Below are positions 49,490 to 60,108 of a stretch of 64,000 bases of DNA, piece by piece. How positions within the stretch are numbered: the first letter of the stretch is position 1; each line of letters begins with the position of its first letter. The translations under genes were made by a program, and so were the position numbers. Below the pieces are notes generated by a model, which was not told the origin of the DNA, searched no databases, and saw nothing but the letters and a program-made list of their open reading frames with translations. Origin of the DNA: Escarpia spicata (lineage: Eukaryota > Annelida > Polychaeta > Sabellida > Siboglinidae); assembly GCA_963995525.1 (NCBI GenBank), contig OZ023213.1, positions 14,312,533-14,376,532 on the forward strand. The letters are read 5' to 3'.

Positions 49490-50525
49490 ACACACAAGAT
49501 TATTCGAGTAAAAGGCCCTCCTCCAAATGGAGTCGGTCTGGTACGCCTATGATGTTGATGGAAAGGTGCTATTTGCATATGCTTACTGCAGTATCCATTT
49601 AATTTTGGTCCTATGGAATTTGCTTTGCTAAGCAAAATATTGTACCTATCACTAAATATGTTTTACTGGCACAAATACTTTTATTATTTTTGTGTAAAGT
49701 TCTGTTCAGAGTAAATTATATGTACGCGTGTGTGTCATTGTGTATATTTTAGTACAATTGATTTATTTACAAAAAATCTTGATTTTGAATGTCTTATATA
49801 ATACATATAGGCCTTCTACAGATCAGGTATAACATTACAATATTTCAATGTAATATGTCTGTTAAACTATTTATTAACCACATTTGTGTGGAATGGGCCA
49901 GATTTTGCGCAAATTGAGGTAGACGTGTTAAATGTTGATGCCAATTTATTAATAAATACTATAATAATTAGTCGTACACGTATTTTTGTTCATTATGTCC
50001 ATTAATTATTAAGTTGTTATGTTACAGTGCACAACATAGATATTATGTATATTTACATATTATACAAATAGCACGAAAAGTCCAGTAGAAAATATACAAA
50101 ATATGCGTTAGAGTCAAGTAGCGCACGATTGGATGCAACATTTGTGTTGCTATATATTTTGGTAGTCAAATTGCATGTAAAAACAAAATATATAACCCCC
50201 ATGTATGCTTCTGAGCCAAGTATTTAACAAACTATAGAGGTGGGGGCACATGTACACGCCCAGTTGTTTATGCCGTGTTAACTTGACTTTTCAATCCGTA
50301 TTTGATCTATTTCTCTTATATGCGATATTATGGTTCTTAGATAGTTGCTGGTTTTGTAAACACCCTTGAACGGGGTACTACTCTCGGATGTCAAGGTTAT
50401 TGCCTGTACAAAGTCATATACAGCTGTTCATCTAATATGTTTTTTAGTGAAAACAACATTACCTGTAAGTAATAATATAGGTACAGATCCTTGTTCGGAA
50501 TGATAATGGTCGGTGCAAGTACAAA
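49490..50525. other. Unassigned sequence
   Basis: No exon or element recognised up to the AGGTCA-type repeats. Confidence 0.5.
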
Positions 50526-50529
50526 TTAC

Positions 50530-50770
50530 GTTACTTATAGGTCAAAGGTCAACGTCAAAGGCCAAGTGGCCCCTGGTGGATAGGTGGTGAAGTAAATAAC
50601 TAGGTCAATAAGCGCCCCCTGTGGGAACACGATGACACAATTCTGATTACATTCGAGCCTATTATTGTGTCTACTACAAAAATTGGTCAATAGGTCAATG
50701 TCAAGTTTGGTCCCCGGGGAATAGGTGTTGAACTAAATAAGAAGGTCAAGTAGAGCCCCTTAACGGAAAT
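50530..50770. repeat. Candidate left terminal repeat, two AGGTCA-rich units
   Basis: Two units of ~150 bp, at 50540 and 50688, each have 'aggtca(a)aggtcaa.gtcaa', a 'ggtcc/gcccc.gg.gataggt' segment, 'gaa(c)taaataa' and 'aggtcaa(t/g)(a/t)agcgccccct'. The reverse complement of 63045-63145 shows the same order (aggtcaaaaggtcaatctcaaggtcaa, gggtccactggaaataggt, taggtcaagtaacgcc). AGGTCA/TGACCT tracts are common in mollusc-type genomes and also appear at 8625, so they may not be element ends. Confidence 0.4.
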
Positions 50771-50804
50771 TATGTTAACAGACTGTCCTTCCCCGCCGTC
50801 GTAA

Positions 50805-51184
50805 CCAGAGGTCGTGGACGTGGCAACTCTGGCCGACGCCACAGTTAAGGTCAACGATCTCATGATCGACAAAGTACGCCAGCATACCCCTTTCTATATC
50901 GGGTGCAGATACTGCAAGAAGCGTATGATTGTCGACGATATATGCCATTTACAATACGAGCGACACGACGACATGGCCTCTGACAAGCATTTCAATATTC
51001 GAATGAGAGAGTGACGGGCCAATGTATATGGCTGACCTTATTCGACCAGTGTATAGCCACTCTCCTAGACGTGAATGCGGACACCTTTGCTTCTATGAAA
51101 GAAGCGATGCAGATTTACAAACTTAACCCACTGACGGGAACTCGTGTGTCCCTCACCATAAAGAAAAGTCGACGAGGTGCCTAA
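50805..51184 (+). pseudogene. RPA-like OB-fold protein with zinc finger (fragment)
   Basis: The first frame (50805-51014) has FYIGCRYCKKRM followed by IVDDICHLQYERH, a C-x2-C...C...H pattern like the zinc ribbon in the C-terminal DNA-binding domain of replication protein A large subunits. After a one-base shift near 51010 the next frame reads CIWLTLFDQCIATLLDVNA and ends RVSLTIKKSRRGA, matching the strands after the finger (W-x-x-x-F-D) in RPA. Such a protein would bind single-stranded DNA during replication. N-terminal OB folds are missing. The match is by motif memory only. It lies at the element's left side just inside the AGGTCA units. Confidence 0.55.
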
Positions 51185-51885
51185 ACAAACTGCAACGTTA
51201 CACACTTAGAGTTGGCACACTAGAGTTCGTACCCTGTTTCAGGATCACTCTCCTGCCATCCCTGCCGATGTCACAAATTCTTCCGACACCGCCGATGTCA
51301 CAACGTCTGCTGTTATCGATTTACAACTCCTACCGACGCGACCAATGTAACAATTTTAAACCGACGCCGCCAGCTTCACAACTGCAATCGACACCACCAA
51401 TGTCACAGCTCCCGCTCCTGCAGCCACTGGACCGAACTATACCATTGAATTTCCTGTGACCGAAATTAAGAAGACGTGCATGTCACATAGCATGTAGCGT
51501 CGTTGCCCCGGTTGAGAGGTAAACGATTTTTAAAAATGTCATCACGATTGTATGTTACCTGATGATATTCTAATGTATATGCACTTTGACGAGGCCATTG
51601 ATAATATTAATTAAACCGCAGTGGTCAAAGACGGGTTGAGTGCTTTACAAGAGTCAGGATTTTAACTGTTTGACATGACATCCGAACACTTGTGTACTAT
51701 GAAGTGTTGGTTGCTAGATTATGTCTCAGACCAGTGGCGACACAATAACCAGTCACTGTTTCTTGCAGTAATGGATGGTGACCTGTAAATAACGTTGCAG
51801 TAATGAAAGGTGCTTTGTAAATAACGAATAAAATGTACAAACATTATAGTGTGTAATGTTTCCTAGTATAAGTATCATGCACCGC
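51185..51885 (+). other. Pro/Thr-rich repeats and unassigned part of the element
   Basis: At 51260-51430 a short motif (cgacaccaccaatgtcacaa) repeats four or five times, read as T-P-P-M-S-Q or D-T-x-x-V-T depending on frame. 51540-51830 has no readable gene. Confidence 0.45.
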
Positions 51886-52470
51886 TTTCCCTTTCGTCAT
51901 TTACGTTATGTATGGACTCGAGATTAGTTCATCCGTTTACCTTTATCGTTGCCAAACAACGTTTATTGTCTCGATACTGCGTCATTCTGCCACTCTCGTA
52001 AACTTACCGTCAGAAAAGATCACGTGGTGTTACGCATAGGTGCATCCATTGTATTCTACACTATCTACGAACATAGTATTTGTCGAGGGTCTTCCCGACG
52101 TGTCGTCTTTCGATCGTAAAACGAGAAACTTGGTCATTATCGACGATCTCATTTCGGAAATGGACGCGACGGTCACCAAACTGTTCACAAAGAAGAGTCA
52201 CCATTACCACACGTCCGTACATATTTTGGGTAAAATTCATTTCCGAAAGGGAAAGAGAGTCGCACTATATGTGTAAACGCACATTAAACGGAGCCCTTCA
52301 AAAACCATCGTGACTACATGCAAGTACATAAAATACATGGAAGAAGCTTTCAGAGACGCAACGTCCGTATTGCACGATTATATATTCGTCGATCTCAAAC
52401 AGGCCACATCGAAACACTTCCGCCTGCGTACTAATATCGTACCAGAACCAAACAAAGTTCAGTATGCCTA
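51886..52470 (+). pseudogene. Polinton packaging ATPase (FtsK/HerA-type), decayed
   Basis: The frame at 52040-52276 carries NIVFVEGLPD, Walker B LVIIDDL (52130) and LFTKKSHH (52181), the signature of the genome-packaging ATPase of Polintons and adintoviruses. After a frameshift, YMEEAFRDATSVLHDYIFVDL (52339 onward) and RLRTNIVPE complete the C-terminus near 52470. Upstream codons (51900-52036) fit the region after Walker A, but the P-loop itself is not recognisable and a TAG/TGA lies before 52040. Non-functional. Confidence 0.82.
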
Positions 52471-52479
52471 AAAGCGAAG

Positions 52480-52828
52480 ATATAAATAGAAACACGCCGT
52501 GTCACTAGTTATATGACATGTTGACGCAAGTGAAGTGAACAATGTTGAGCCTTTGTCTGCTCTCGAAAGCGGACCGTGCATTAGCATCTGGTAGACATTA
52601 TGTCGAGAGTGCATAGAATATATCAAAAAGGAACTTACCACTAATGAAAGGTCGCTAAAGACTAAACTGTCTCGGTACAAGAAGGACCTCAGAACCTTGA
52701 TCGTAAAGGAAACTGGTCTCCATAAGAAGAAACGTATTCAACAGAAAGGTGGTTTCCGTGCGGCCTTTTTAGCTCCCTTGGCTACGTCCCTTCTAGCCCC
52801 GTTGGTGACGATGTTGTTGCAGTCGTAA
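52480..52828 (+). pseudogene. Small virion-type protein with basic body and GGF/hydrophobic C-terminus
   Basis: The C-terminal part reads KKKRIQQKGGFRAAFLAPLA then a hydrophobic run ending before TAA at 52826. Basic protein followed by Gly-Gly and an amphipathic end resembles the small core or membrane-lytic proteins seen between ATPase and capsid-type genes in Polintons and adintoviruses. A frameshift near 52680 separates it from the upstream KTKLSRYK stretch. Assignment by position and composition only. Confidence 0.45.
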
Positions 52829-52838
52829 CTACGCGGCC

Positions 52839-53235
52839 ATGGAGCATACAAAGAACATGGCGCTGGTTGATCCCCGTATTTTGGAAAACGTTCAAACGCA
52901 ACATCCTCCTCTTGCTAACCCTGTCGGGAGGGTGTTGCAACGACTCGATGACGAAATGCTATATATATATATATTTGAACGAAGAGAAATAAACGAGAGG
53001 GAAAAGGTCGTGTTGTACAACCAGCATGCCGAAAGCTATGAAGCAGAATGCAAGACGACTCCTCCATAAAATAAAAGGTGCCGTAAGGTGGAACGATCGT
53101 AGCGAGATGGTACACAGAAACAATATCGTAGATATTGCGAACGACGTGCAGAGAAAGCGAAAAAAAAGAGTTTTTCAAAAAGGAACTGCAAGAATTTCTG
53201 AAAGAAAAAAGTATGCACAGTTTTACGACACATAA
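52839..53235 (+). pseudogene. Conserved Polinton-associated protein, frameshifted
   Basis: Starts with ATG at 52839. ALVDPRILE and VLQRLDDEM are followed by EKVVLYNQHAESY; after a shift around 53040 the second frame has NARRLLHKIKGAVRWND and NNIVDIANDVQRKRKK. This order is found in proteins encoded next to the capsid-type 'F54H12.2-like' protein in many Polintons. Its role is unknown to me. An AT insertion of ~18 bp (52960-52975) encodes an alternating Tyr-Ile run in the middle. Confidence 0.6.
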
Positions 53236-53830
53236 CAAAGGGACCAAGGCGTGTATCGTCGAGCGATAACAACGTACTCTGAAGACGCGTATGTGGAGGT
53301 ATTTCAGGAAAAACCAGACGTTCAAGAACCTAGACTTATTTACCATATATTTGATTCGTATAAAGACAGTTATCATAGGAGTATTGGTATGGCGCCATCA
53401 AAAGTGAACGTGATCAATCAAGAAGAGGTTTTGCAAAGGTTGTACGAAAATCAAGGACACAATAAAGTAGTCAAATCCGGGTTAAATGGGGTTGATCACG
53501 TACTTATCAGCAAAGTCAAAAGACAATAAAAAAAAGTTGGCTTACCTGAATGGACCGACGAGATATTTATCGTTAAACTAGTTCATCGTTCCGACCCACC
53601 CGTTTATCGTTTGGTTAATCAAGATTTTTCAATAAAAGGTATATTTTATGAACAGGAACTACAGAAAGTGGTTGTGACTAAAGATAAATTCTGTCTTGTC
53701 GAGAATGTGCTGCAGCAGCGCAGGCGGGGATCAAAAACACAGGTGCTGGTCAAGTGGCTAGGGTAATTTAACAGATGGTTGGATAAATCTTCATTCGTCG
53801 CATATAAGGGCTAGTACACGCCGGTCGAGC
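53236..53830 (+). pseudogene. Integrase C-terminal region with chromodomain-like end
   Basis: Frame 53251-53529 ends a retrovirus-type integrase: SYHRSIGMAPSKVN and a basic stretch (HVLISKVKRQ), then TAA at 53527. The same frame continues as LPEWTDEIFIVKLVHRSDPP, VYRLVNQDFSIKGIFYEQEL, and finally QVLVKWLG before another TAA (53764), matching the SH3-like domain and the chromodomain-type tail of Polinton integrases. The catalytic D-D-E core is absent, so at least the N-terminal two thirds are deleted. Integrase joins element DNA to the host chromosome. Confidence 0.78.
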
Positions 53831-54104
53831 CATCATTCGTGTCATGGAAGATTCTGCGGACGTTCGTTTCGAAAAGACAGAGCTTGAAAACACCGGAAGT
53901 ACCAGCAGACGTTGTGTGTTGTTAGGAAATTCGTGCCCGAAATCAGACATCTTCTTCTTATGCCAAATCGTCAAACTGTACACCGTTATACTGGTCTGTT
54001 CTACAACCTTACTAGTGTCGACGGAAACTGTTATCTGTGGATGGTGTTGTTGAGCAGTTGCCTCTTTTACCTGTTATCTAATCCGTCTATGAAACGCGGT
54101 GACC
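53831..54104 (+). other. Unassigned segment before the capsid-type gene
   Basis: Overlapping frames (53844-54053 and 53912-54115) without a recognised domain; contains phrases resembling the neighbouring gene spacers. Confidence 0.3.
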
Positions 54105-54755
54105 TTGTCGTCTGATTTTTACCTGACATTGCCCAGCATCGCGTCAACGAAGTTACAGTGGGAGAGCGGTTTGGTCGATATTCAATATCTGCACAGTTGG
54201 TACAGCGTGAGAAGAGGGAATACTTGGCTTACTGTGGTTATTGGACCTAGTCGGAACATCTTTCTCGAAGCTGCTATTACGACACATGTGATGGATTGAT
54301 AGATGCCAGTAACAGAACACTGAAGATAGACACTGGAGGCCAGAGGGTTAATTTAAGTTACAGTAAAACCACACAAAATTTACTTCGGCGTTGCATCCGG
54401 ATACTGTTGTTTTGTATGAACGTGGAGCACATACTAGGTTTTGATAAGCCTTTCCTTTCCAGTATTACGAAGGCTGAATCTGTAATCGATATGACAGGGG
54501 CGCTTTACTCACTGCACGCCTACACCAACGTTGTGGATTCACGTGTGATCGGAGACAACATCGTCCCTCTGTTGAGGATGATAAAGATAAAAGGTAAACA
54601 TGGACACGTGGTGTCAAAAACTTTCCATAATGTACAATAAGTTCACGTCTTACACAAACAATTTAGGACCATCGAAATCGATATAAGAGACGATACAGGG
54701 CGTTTAGTATCATTCGAGCGCGGTAGAGTAACGCTACATTTTCCACGATGCTAGC
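54105..54755 (+). pseudogene. Capsid-type protein ('F54H12.2-like'), copy 1
   Basis: Begins SSDFYLTLPS with TTG (54105) where copy 2 has ATG. WESGLVDIQYLHSWYSV follows, then a frame change to RVNLSYSKTTQNLL, HILGFDKPF, AESVIDMTGALYSLHAY, SRVIGDNIVPLLRMIKIKGK and, after a stop, a RDDTGRLVSFERGRVTLHF-like end at about 54740. These are the landmarks of a Polinton/adintovirus structural protein, which I take to be the minor capsid/penton type. Lost start, internal frameshifts and a missing stretch after SIAST show decay. Confidence 0.7.
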
Positions 54756-54794
54756 CATCGTTTTTCGAAACATCAGTCGCAGTTGCCTTGATTA

Positions 54795-55595
54795 CCTTTT
54801 ACGTAATCCATCTAAGAAACGCGGTGACTATGTCGTCTGATGTTTACTTGACATTCCCCAGCAACCCATATTTGGGTTTGCATCCTGACAACACGTTGAG
54901 CCACTATGTCATGGCATGTACGGCCGCAGCGCATTAGTTTAGTCGGTCAATGGATGTGCTGGTTGGTCGATATTCAGTATCCGCACAGTTGGTACAACGT
55001 AATAGAAGAGAACACATGTTTTAAAGTCGTTGCCGAGGGTACGACTTATGTTGTGAATATCGAGGCATGCTAATATGCTTGTTCCTAAGCGCGCATTCGT
55101 GAAGTCACCACAATGATAAAGGCACCCTAATAAAAGAAAAGCAAATAACACTGAGCTACAATGACATCACATAAACGGTGACTATACACATGAAAGAAAA
55201 CATCTCATTCTCCGTGTATTCGCTGAGTCTACGACACGAGGTTTAGGCCAGGACGTTTACACCACTCTCGAAGAAGAAGGAGCAGATTATTAGTACGTTA
55301 AAAAAGCCGAATCTGTGGTAGACATGGCGGAGGGTTTTTGTTATCTTTATGTTTATACCAACATCGTGGAATTACGAATGGGCGGAGATAGCGTCGTACC
55401 TCTTTTGTGGGTTGACCCTTAGAAGGCAAACACGGAGACATGGTATCAAAATGTTTCGCCAATTTGCAGTACGTTCCCATCTTACACAAATAAGTTACTA
55501 CGATAGAAATCGATACAAGAGATGACACGGGGTGTCGCGTACCATTCGAACGTGGTAGAGTGACGATGACGCTTCACTTTCGACGACGCTAACCG
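54795..55595 (+). pseudogene. Capsid-type protein ('F54H12.2-like'), copy 2
   Basis: Tandem second copy, offset by 725 bp at the start. ATG at 54830 gives MSSDVYLTFPSNPYLGLHPD and NTLSHYV, which copy 1 lacks. The middle is broken by stops near 54935 and 55030. AESVVDMAEGF, LYVYTNIVELRM, VVPLLW and a terminal GRVTMTLHF-like segment (55535-55590) are readable. The leader 'cttttac.taatccatctaagaaacgcggtgac' is duplicated as well, so the duplication includes the upstream spacer. Confidence 0.7.
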
Positions 55596-55655
55596 TCATT
55601 TTTTGTAACATGAGTCGCAATAGGTGGAGGATTGTCCGTGTTTGTGGGGGCTAGA

Positions 55656-55769
55656 ATGCAACGGGGACACGGCATGGGTAGTTTATTCAGTGGGTTTGTT
55701 CGAAATGCTATACCACTGATAAAGAGAAATTATAACAAATGTGACGTTTTATATCAACGTCATACCTGA
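55656..55769 (+). pseudogene. pVI/pX-like minor virion protein, N-terminal fragment
   Basis: ATG at 55656 starts QRGHGMGSLFSGFVRNAIPL, then a basic stretch and an early TGA at 55767. This is the usual N-terminus (R-G-x-G-x-G...F-R-x-A-x-P-L) of a small Polinton virion protein. The expected C-terminus is missing here, and a matching one is found on the minus strand at 61076-61200. Confidence 0.6.
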
Positions 55770-55779
55770 TCACCCAATC

Positions 55780-56225
55780 GGTTTCCCACATGTAAAATGT
55801 CCAGACTATGTGCGATTAAATCCAGGTTTTAGTTAGTTTGCCTGCGACTGGTCACGACACGGTAGACCTCCTTACAAGACAATCTTTGTTTGTTTATGTG
55901 CTGCACTTATTCGGGGAACTAACATTTCAAACTTAGAGCCCCACGTTAAAGCATATAAAATGTATCAAGGTGTTACAAACCATGCCCCACCTATAAAATA
56001 ATTCCCCGGTTTTAAATTAAGTTCTCTCTATGACACTGACAAAAAATTGATATAAATATATATGTCTATGAATTATTTGATCATCTCAACGACTAGAACT
56101 TGGTAACGTTTCATTTACCAAGACGTTCAACATGTAAATTCCCGATACTTTAAATTTAATCATCTTCGAAGCATATGTTTCTTATATTCACGATCTTAAA
56201 ACATACACTCGTTTTTTTAATGTAT
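55780..56225 (+). pseudogene. Unassigned element coding fragment
   Basis: A plus frame ending at 55999 contains PPYKTIFVCLCAALIRGTN and HVKAYKMYQGVTNHAP, protein-like but not recognised. 56000-56225 could belong to the polymerase N-terminus; it has many stops. Confidence 0.35.
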
Positions 56226-59200
56226 AAATTGTGACAAACCTTGGTATAACCAACGCTCCTTAAACATACACCAGCAATATTGCAAAGTGGAGGTGAAGAG
56301 AATTTCACGTTCACGAAATCGGTTTTGAAAAACTAGATGAATTGGGTATACACGTCGATGAAAATACCGGTTTTATCCGTTTAGGGCCACATATGGTTTT
56401 GTTATCTTATTTTGATACTTCAGACTTACCGTTAAATAGGCCAAAGGTCTACTGGTTGGCTCGTCACGACCTACTAAGTGTCAGCGTGACGTCCAGTGTG
56501 CCTGGATTTATGGAACAACACTTTTTTGTCAGTGAGGGTGATCCAAGCCAACTAGTTGACCGTTTTCTAAATTATCTTCAGAAATTAGCGACACCGCTTA
56601 GGATATTTTTAAAACGCGCTATAATTGTGTTTTTGATTTAACCAACAACTAAAATATATTAAACCACCACAGGCTAGATTATGTTAACCTTTCTTCGATG
56701 ACATTTTAGCTGCCGAACAAGATTCGACACATTTACCTATAATCACTGAAGAACAAATTTCAAAATTAATTGGTAGTTTCACGATTTCTTCAAGAATTAC
56801 CCGTCACTGGATTTAACTCGGGAAAATACGATTTGAACACCAATAAAAAATTCTTATTTGGTATATCAATACGTATGTCGTCCCTTTCCTACATACTATC
56901 AAGATACAGTTTCCTTATTATAAATTGCACCACATCGATATGTTTAAAGATGGTATTAGTGTTCAGGGTCTAACAATGAAATTTATGTTTGACACATTAC
57001 CATGTGACATTTATTTTAATCGCTTTAATCAAGATGATTCCGATTTACATGTCATGTTAAAGAAGGGCATCTTAGGGGGCACCACATTTATATACCTCCG
57101 CCATCATGAAGTCGGCGTTACACGACTTCGACAATCCGAATTGGACGAATCAGTCCCCCCCCGCAGTTATATTGTCAGCTATGATGCAAACGCATTATAC
57201 CTTTGGTCATTTTCACAAGACATGCCTACCGGATCTTATGAACGTCGTAGCCGGGAAAATAATACTAAACCAAAACAAACACGTCTTTATGGTAAAATGG
57301 CCCTTGAATGGTTAGCTCACGAGAAAGAAAACTAAGACGGCAAGAGAAACGTATTGGCCGTTGATGGATAGTGTGGCCAGAGTAAAAGAGCACTATTTAT
57401 CAGTTTCAAACATGTTATTTTCACGGGCGTCCGTGTAAATTCGAGCACACCAATTCTGTCAACTGGAAGTCTATGGTCGATTTCCTGTCAGAAACTAAAA
57501 AGAAGACTACAAACTTGTGTATATACGCAGAAGTTGTGGAAATGTGGGATGGTCAGTGGAAAGACATTCGACAAATTCACATGTAAGAAATGTTCTAAAT
57601 TCAAAATTTCCTCACCGTAACCTGAAGTGGGAAATGCCCCAAGATAACGATTTGCAAAATATAGTTGAAGGTCGCCTACTTGGCCTGGTAAATTGCGAAA
57701 TTTTGATTCCCGAACATCTTAACGAATATTTTGATATTTTTGTGAAATCCAACCAGAGCTGGAACAAGTACATTTATTTTGTACTTGAGTAAAAGTACAA
57801 GTAACTTTGGAAAAAGCTACTCAAGTAAAAGTAAAAGTCCTTTTTGAAAAATGTACTTGAAGTACAAGTAAAAAGTAACCAAATGTACTTGAAGTAAATG
57901 CAAAAGTACTTCTCTAAAAACTTTTGATATGGTCACCCACTGCGAACAAACAAGTGAATTCAGTAGTGTGCAAAGCAAACACTTTATTGAACAGGACAGG
58001 ATCCTCAGCAGGATACAATGACAGGCTGGCTCCTCAAACAAACTATACATACTATGCAAGACAGTGACAAAAGAAATAAAATAATGGTAATACCATATTC
58101 AGTAGTGAGTACAGTGAACACTAAATATTGTCTACGACCAGGCCTGGGGATCTATATGTGAGACAAAATATTGAAAACATGAACCAAGAATACATATATA
58201 CAACATTTATAGGCCCTAACAATACTTAGTTTATTATTAAGATAAATCTGAGTAACCATTAGCAGTTTAAATTGCCACAGCGAAGGGAATGTTTTGGGGC
58301 GATAATGTGTGAATTTCGACGTGCGCTTATCACTAATGCAATTCGGGACGTTATTCAGGTCACTAATAGCTCGAACCTAAATCTAAGAACATGTTTTGTT
58401 CATATTAAATGCACTTGCACCTTTAGTACAAATAACGACGTGTTATGGTGTAATATATTTGCACAGCAAAAATGAGGCAAGAAGACCTTTTAGCTGCGTA
58501 GGTCTAACACTAATAATTTACCGACCACGTGTGTAAGGAAGGTTTGAAGGTGATCAACAGATCTGGCATATCGACACACACAACAAAAAGATCAACTTAA
58601 CAGTAGCCCCGTGAACTGACTTAATCTCAAACATACTGGATAAGTAAGGCCATGGATGCTGCAAATGATCGTTTTCGGCTGATCCTTCTATGATAAATCT
58701 TTGAACGCGAATGACACCTGGTGATCATGCTTGGTAACGACAATGATAGGCCAATCAGAGAAGACTACCACTTGTTGCTCCGGCTGATATCTATTGATGG
58801 ATATATGCTGGGGGAAACCAGTTCCGGGCTTCAGGCATTATCGTTCGTTACTAATATTTTTGGAGCTCCAAACTTTTAACGCATAAATAATGGATTCTTC
58901 GTTACAAGTAAAAGTACTCCTAAAAAAGTAGCTTCATATTTAGGTAGAAACAAATTCTTTTAGCCATTCCTTTGTTGAAATGGTACTTGAAAAACAGACT
59001 GTTCATATCTCAAGTTTTAGAATACAAACCTGTTAGCGTCTCAAGTCTTTCGCTGATGCCGTCTCGACCGCACGCCGCAAAGATAACATGCATCCGGACA
59101 AGGGCATCATTGGTGACACCATGAAACTGCTTGGGAATAGTGGATATGAAAAATGTGTAACTATTAAGGACCGCCACATAAACAAATTGTTTTTTCTTGT

Positions 59201-59955
59201 AAAACGGTGAGCCGGGGAATAAGAGTTACCATTTTGGCTATCTAGACCCAGTTACTCAATCCGTATATCAATTAACAATGAACTCGATATACGATAAAAT
59301 ACGATATCCCTCTTAAAATTGGTTTTAAGGTTTACCAGTATTCAAAATTTAGAATGTTTTTTATTATGATTTTATGGACTATTACATCGAAAGCCCTCTC
59401 ATCGAAAATTGCGAGATGGATATGGATTCAGCGTATTTGAGTCTAACTTTGTCTTGTTAGACAAATATTTTGGTAGCGCTAAACGAAGAGTTCTTTACAA
59501 ACAGGGCCCGACGGTTTCCTGCCGTTTGTTGCGACACCCACGCACACGATTATGTTACTTGTCGGATGGCAGGGAAAGAATGGTTGCCTTTGGAACCGTG
59601 TTTAGTTGCGCGTGCGCTTCACGACAAACGGACACCTGGCCTATACAAAGTCGAATACGAAGGTAGAGGTTTCATCGCGTTGTGTAGTAAAACATTTTGT
59701 TTTGGAGATACGCATAAATTCAACACCAAATGTCTTAATAATAGACACAACGAAAATGACAAAGAGGTGTTTTTGAAAGTATTTAAACCTCGAAGATTGG
59801 AGATTGGGCTTGGAAGCGTCCTACTGTTGAAAGTCCAAGTCACGCAGTTGCTCTGTTCAAAATTCACCAATTTTGGCGTGTCGAGATGGCAAACGGTAGG
59901 AGTCGAAACATTCCCCACGTCCGTCTTTTGCAGTGAACACATATACCTAATGCTG
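56226..59955 (+). pseudogene. Protein-primed DNA polymerase B (Polinton-type), decayed and interrupted
   Basis: A Cys/His cluster (CINCDKPW, HQQYC) at 56230 precedes SVSVTSSVPGF (56487). Exonuclease motif GFNSGKYDLN lies at 56809, palm motif A SYDANALYLW at 57175-57204, an EILIPEHLNEYF segment at 57700, motif B DTMKLLGNSGYEK at 59114 (usual YGK reads YEK) and motif C MDMDSAY at 59416 (usual D-T-D reads D-M-D). The C-terminal region includes PGLYKVEYEGRG and LCSKTFCFG (59634-59705). An insertion at 57754-58970 separates motif A from motif B, and at least five frameshifts or stops occur. The polymerase would have copied the element's own linear DNA. Confidence 0.88.
57754..58975. mobile_element. 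Nonautonomous hAT-type insertion inside the polymerase gene
   Basis: The left end CAGAGCTGGAACAAGTACATT is followed by dense direct and inverted copies of 'agtaaaagtac' and 'tacttgagtaaaa' (57785-57925), a subterminal structure known from hAT nonautonomous elements of many aquatic animals. The far side has 'ttacaagtaaaagtactcc' at 58903. Polymerase reading resumes at about 58965. A clean right terminus and 8-bp target duplication could not be found, so the right end may be deleted. No transposase frame inside. Confidence 0.65.
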
Positions 59956-60108
59956 ACCCGGTTTATGATTCGAATATGTTTTGCACGAAAGCCACCGGAT
60001 AAGTAGTCATTGGAGCTGTGCGTAATCCGTACTTAGGTAGTACGCCTCGAACAATTGTCCCAGTGTGAGCATCTGCCGCAAGGAGGCGTTCTATCTGTGC
60101 CGTATCCA
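59956..60108. other. Junction between convergent polymerase and capsid genes
   Basis: Tail-to-tail spacer of about 150 bp between the plus-strand polymerase and minus-strand major capsid gene; no terminator or poly(A) signal stands out. Confidence 0.4.
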
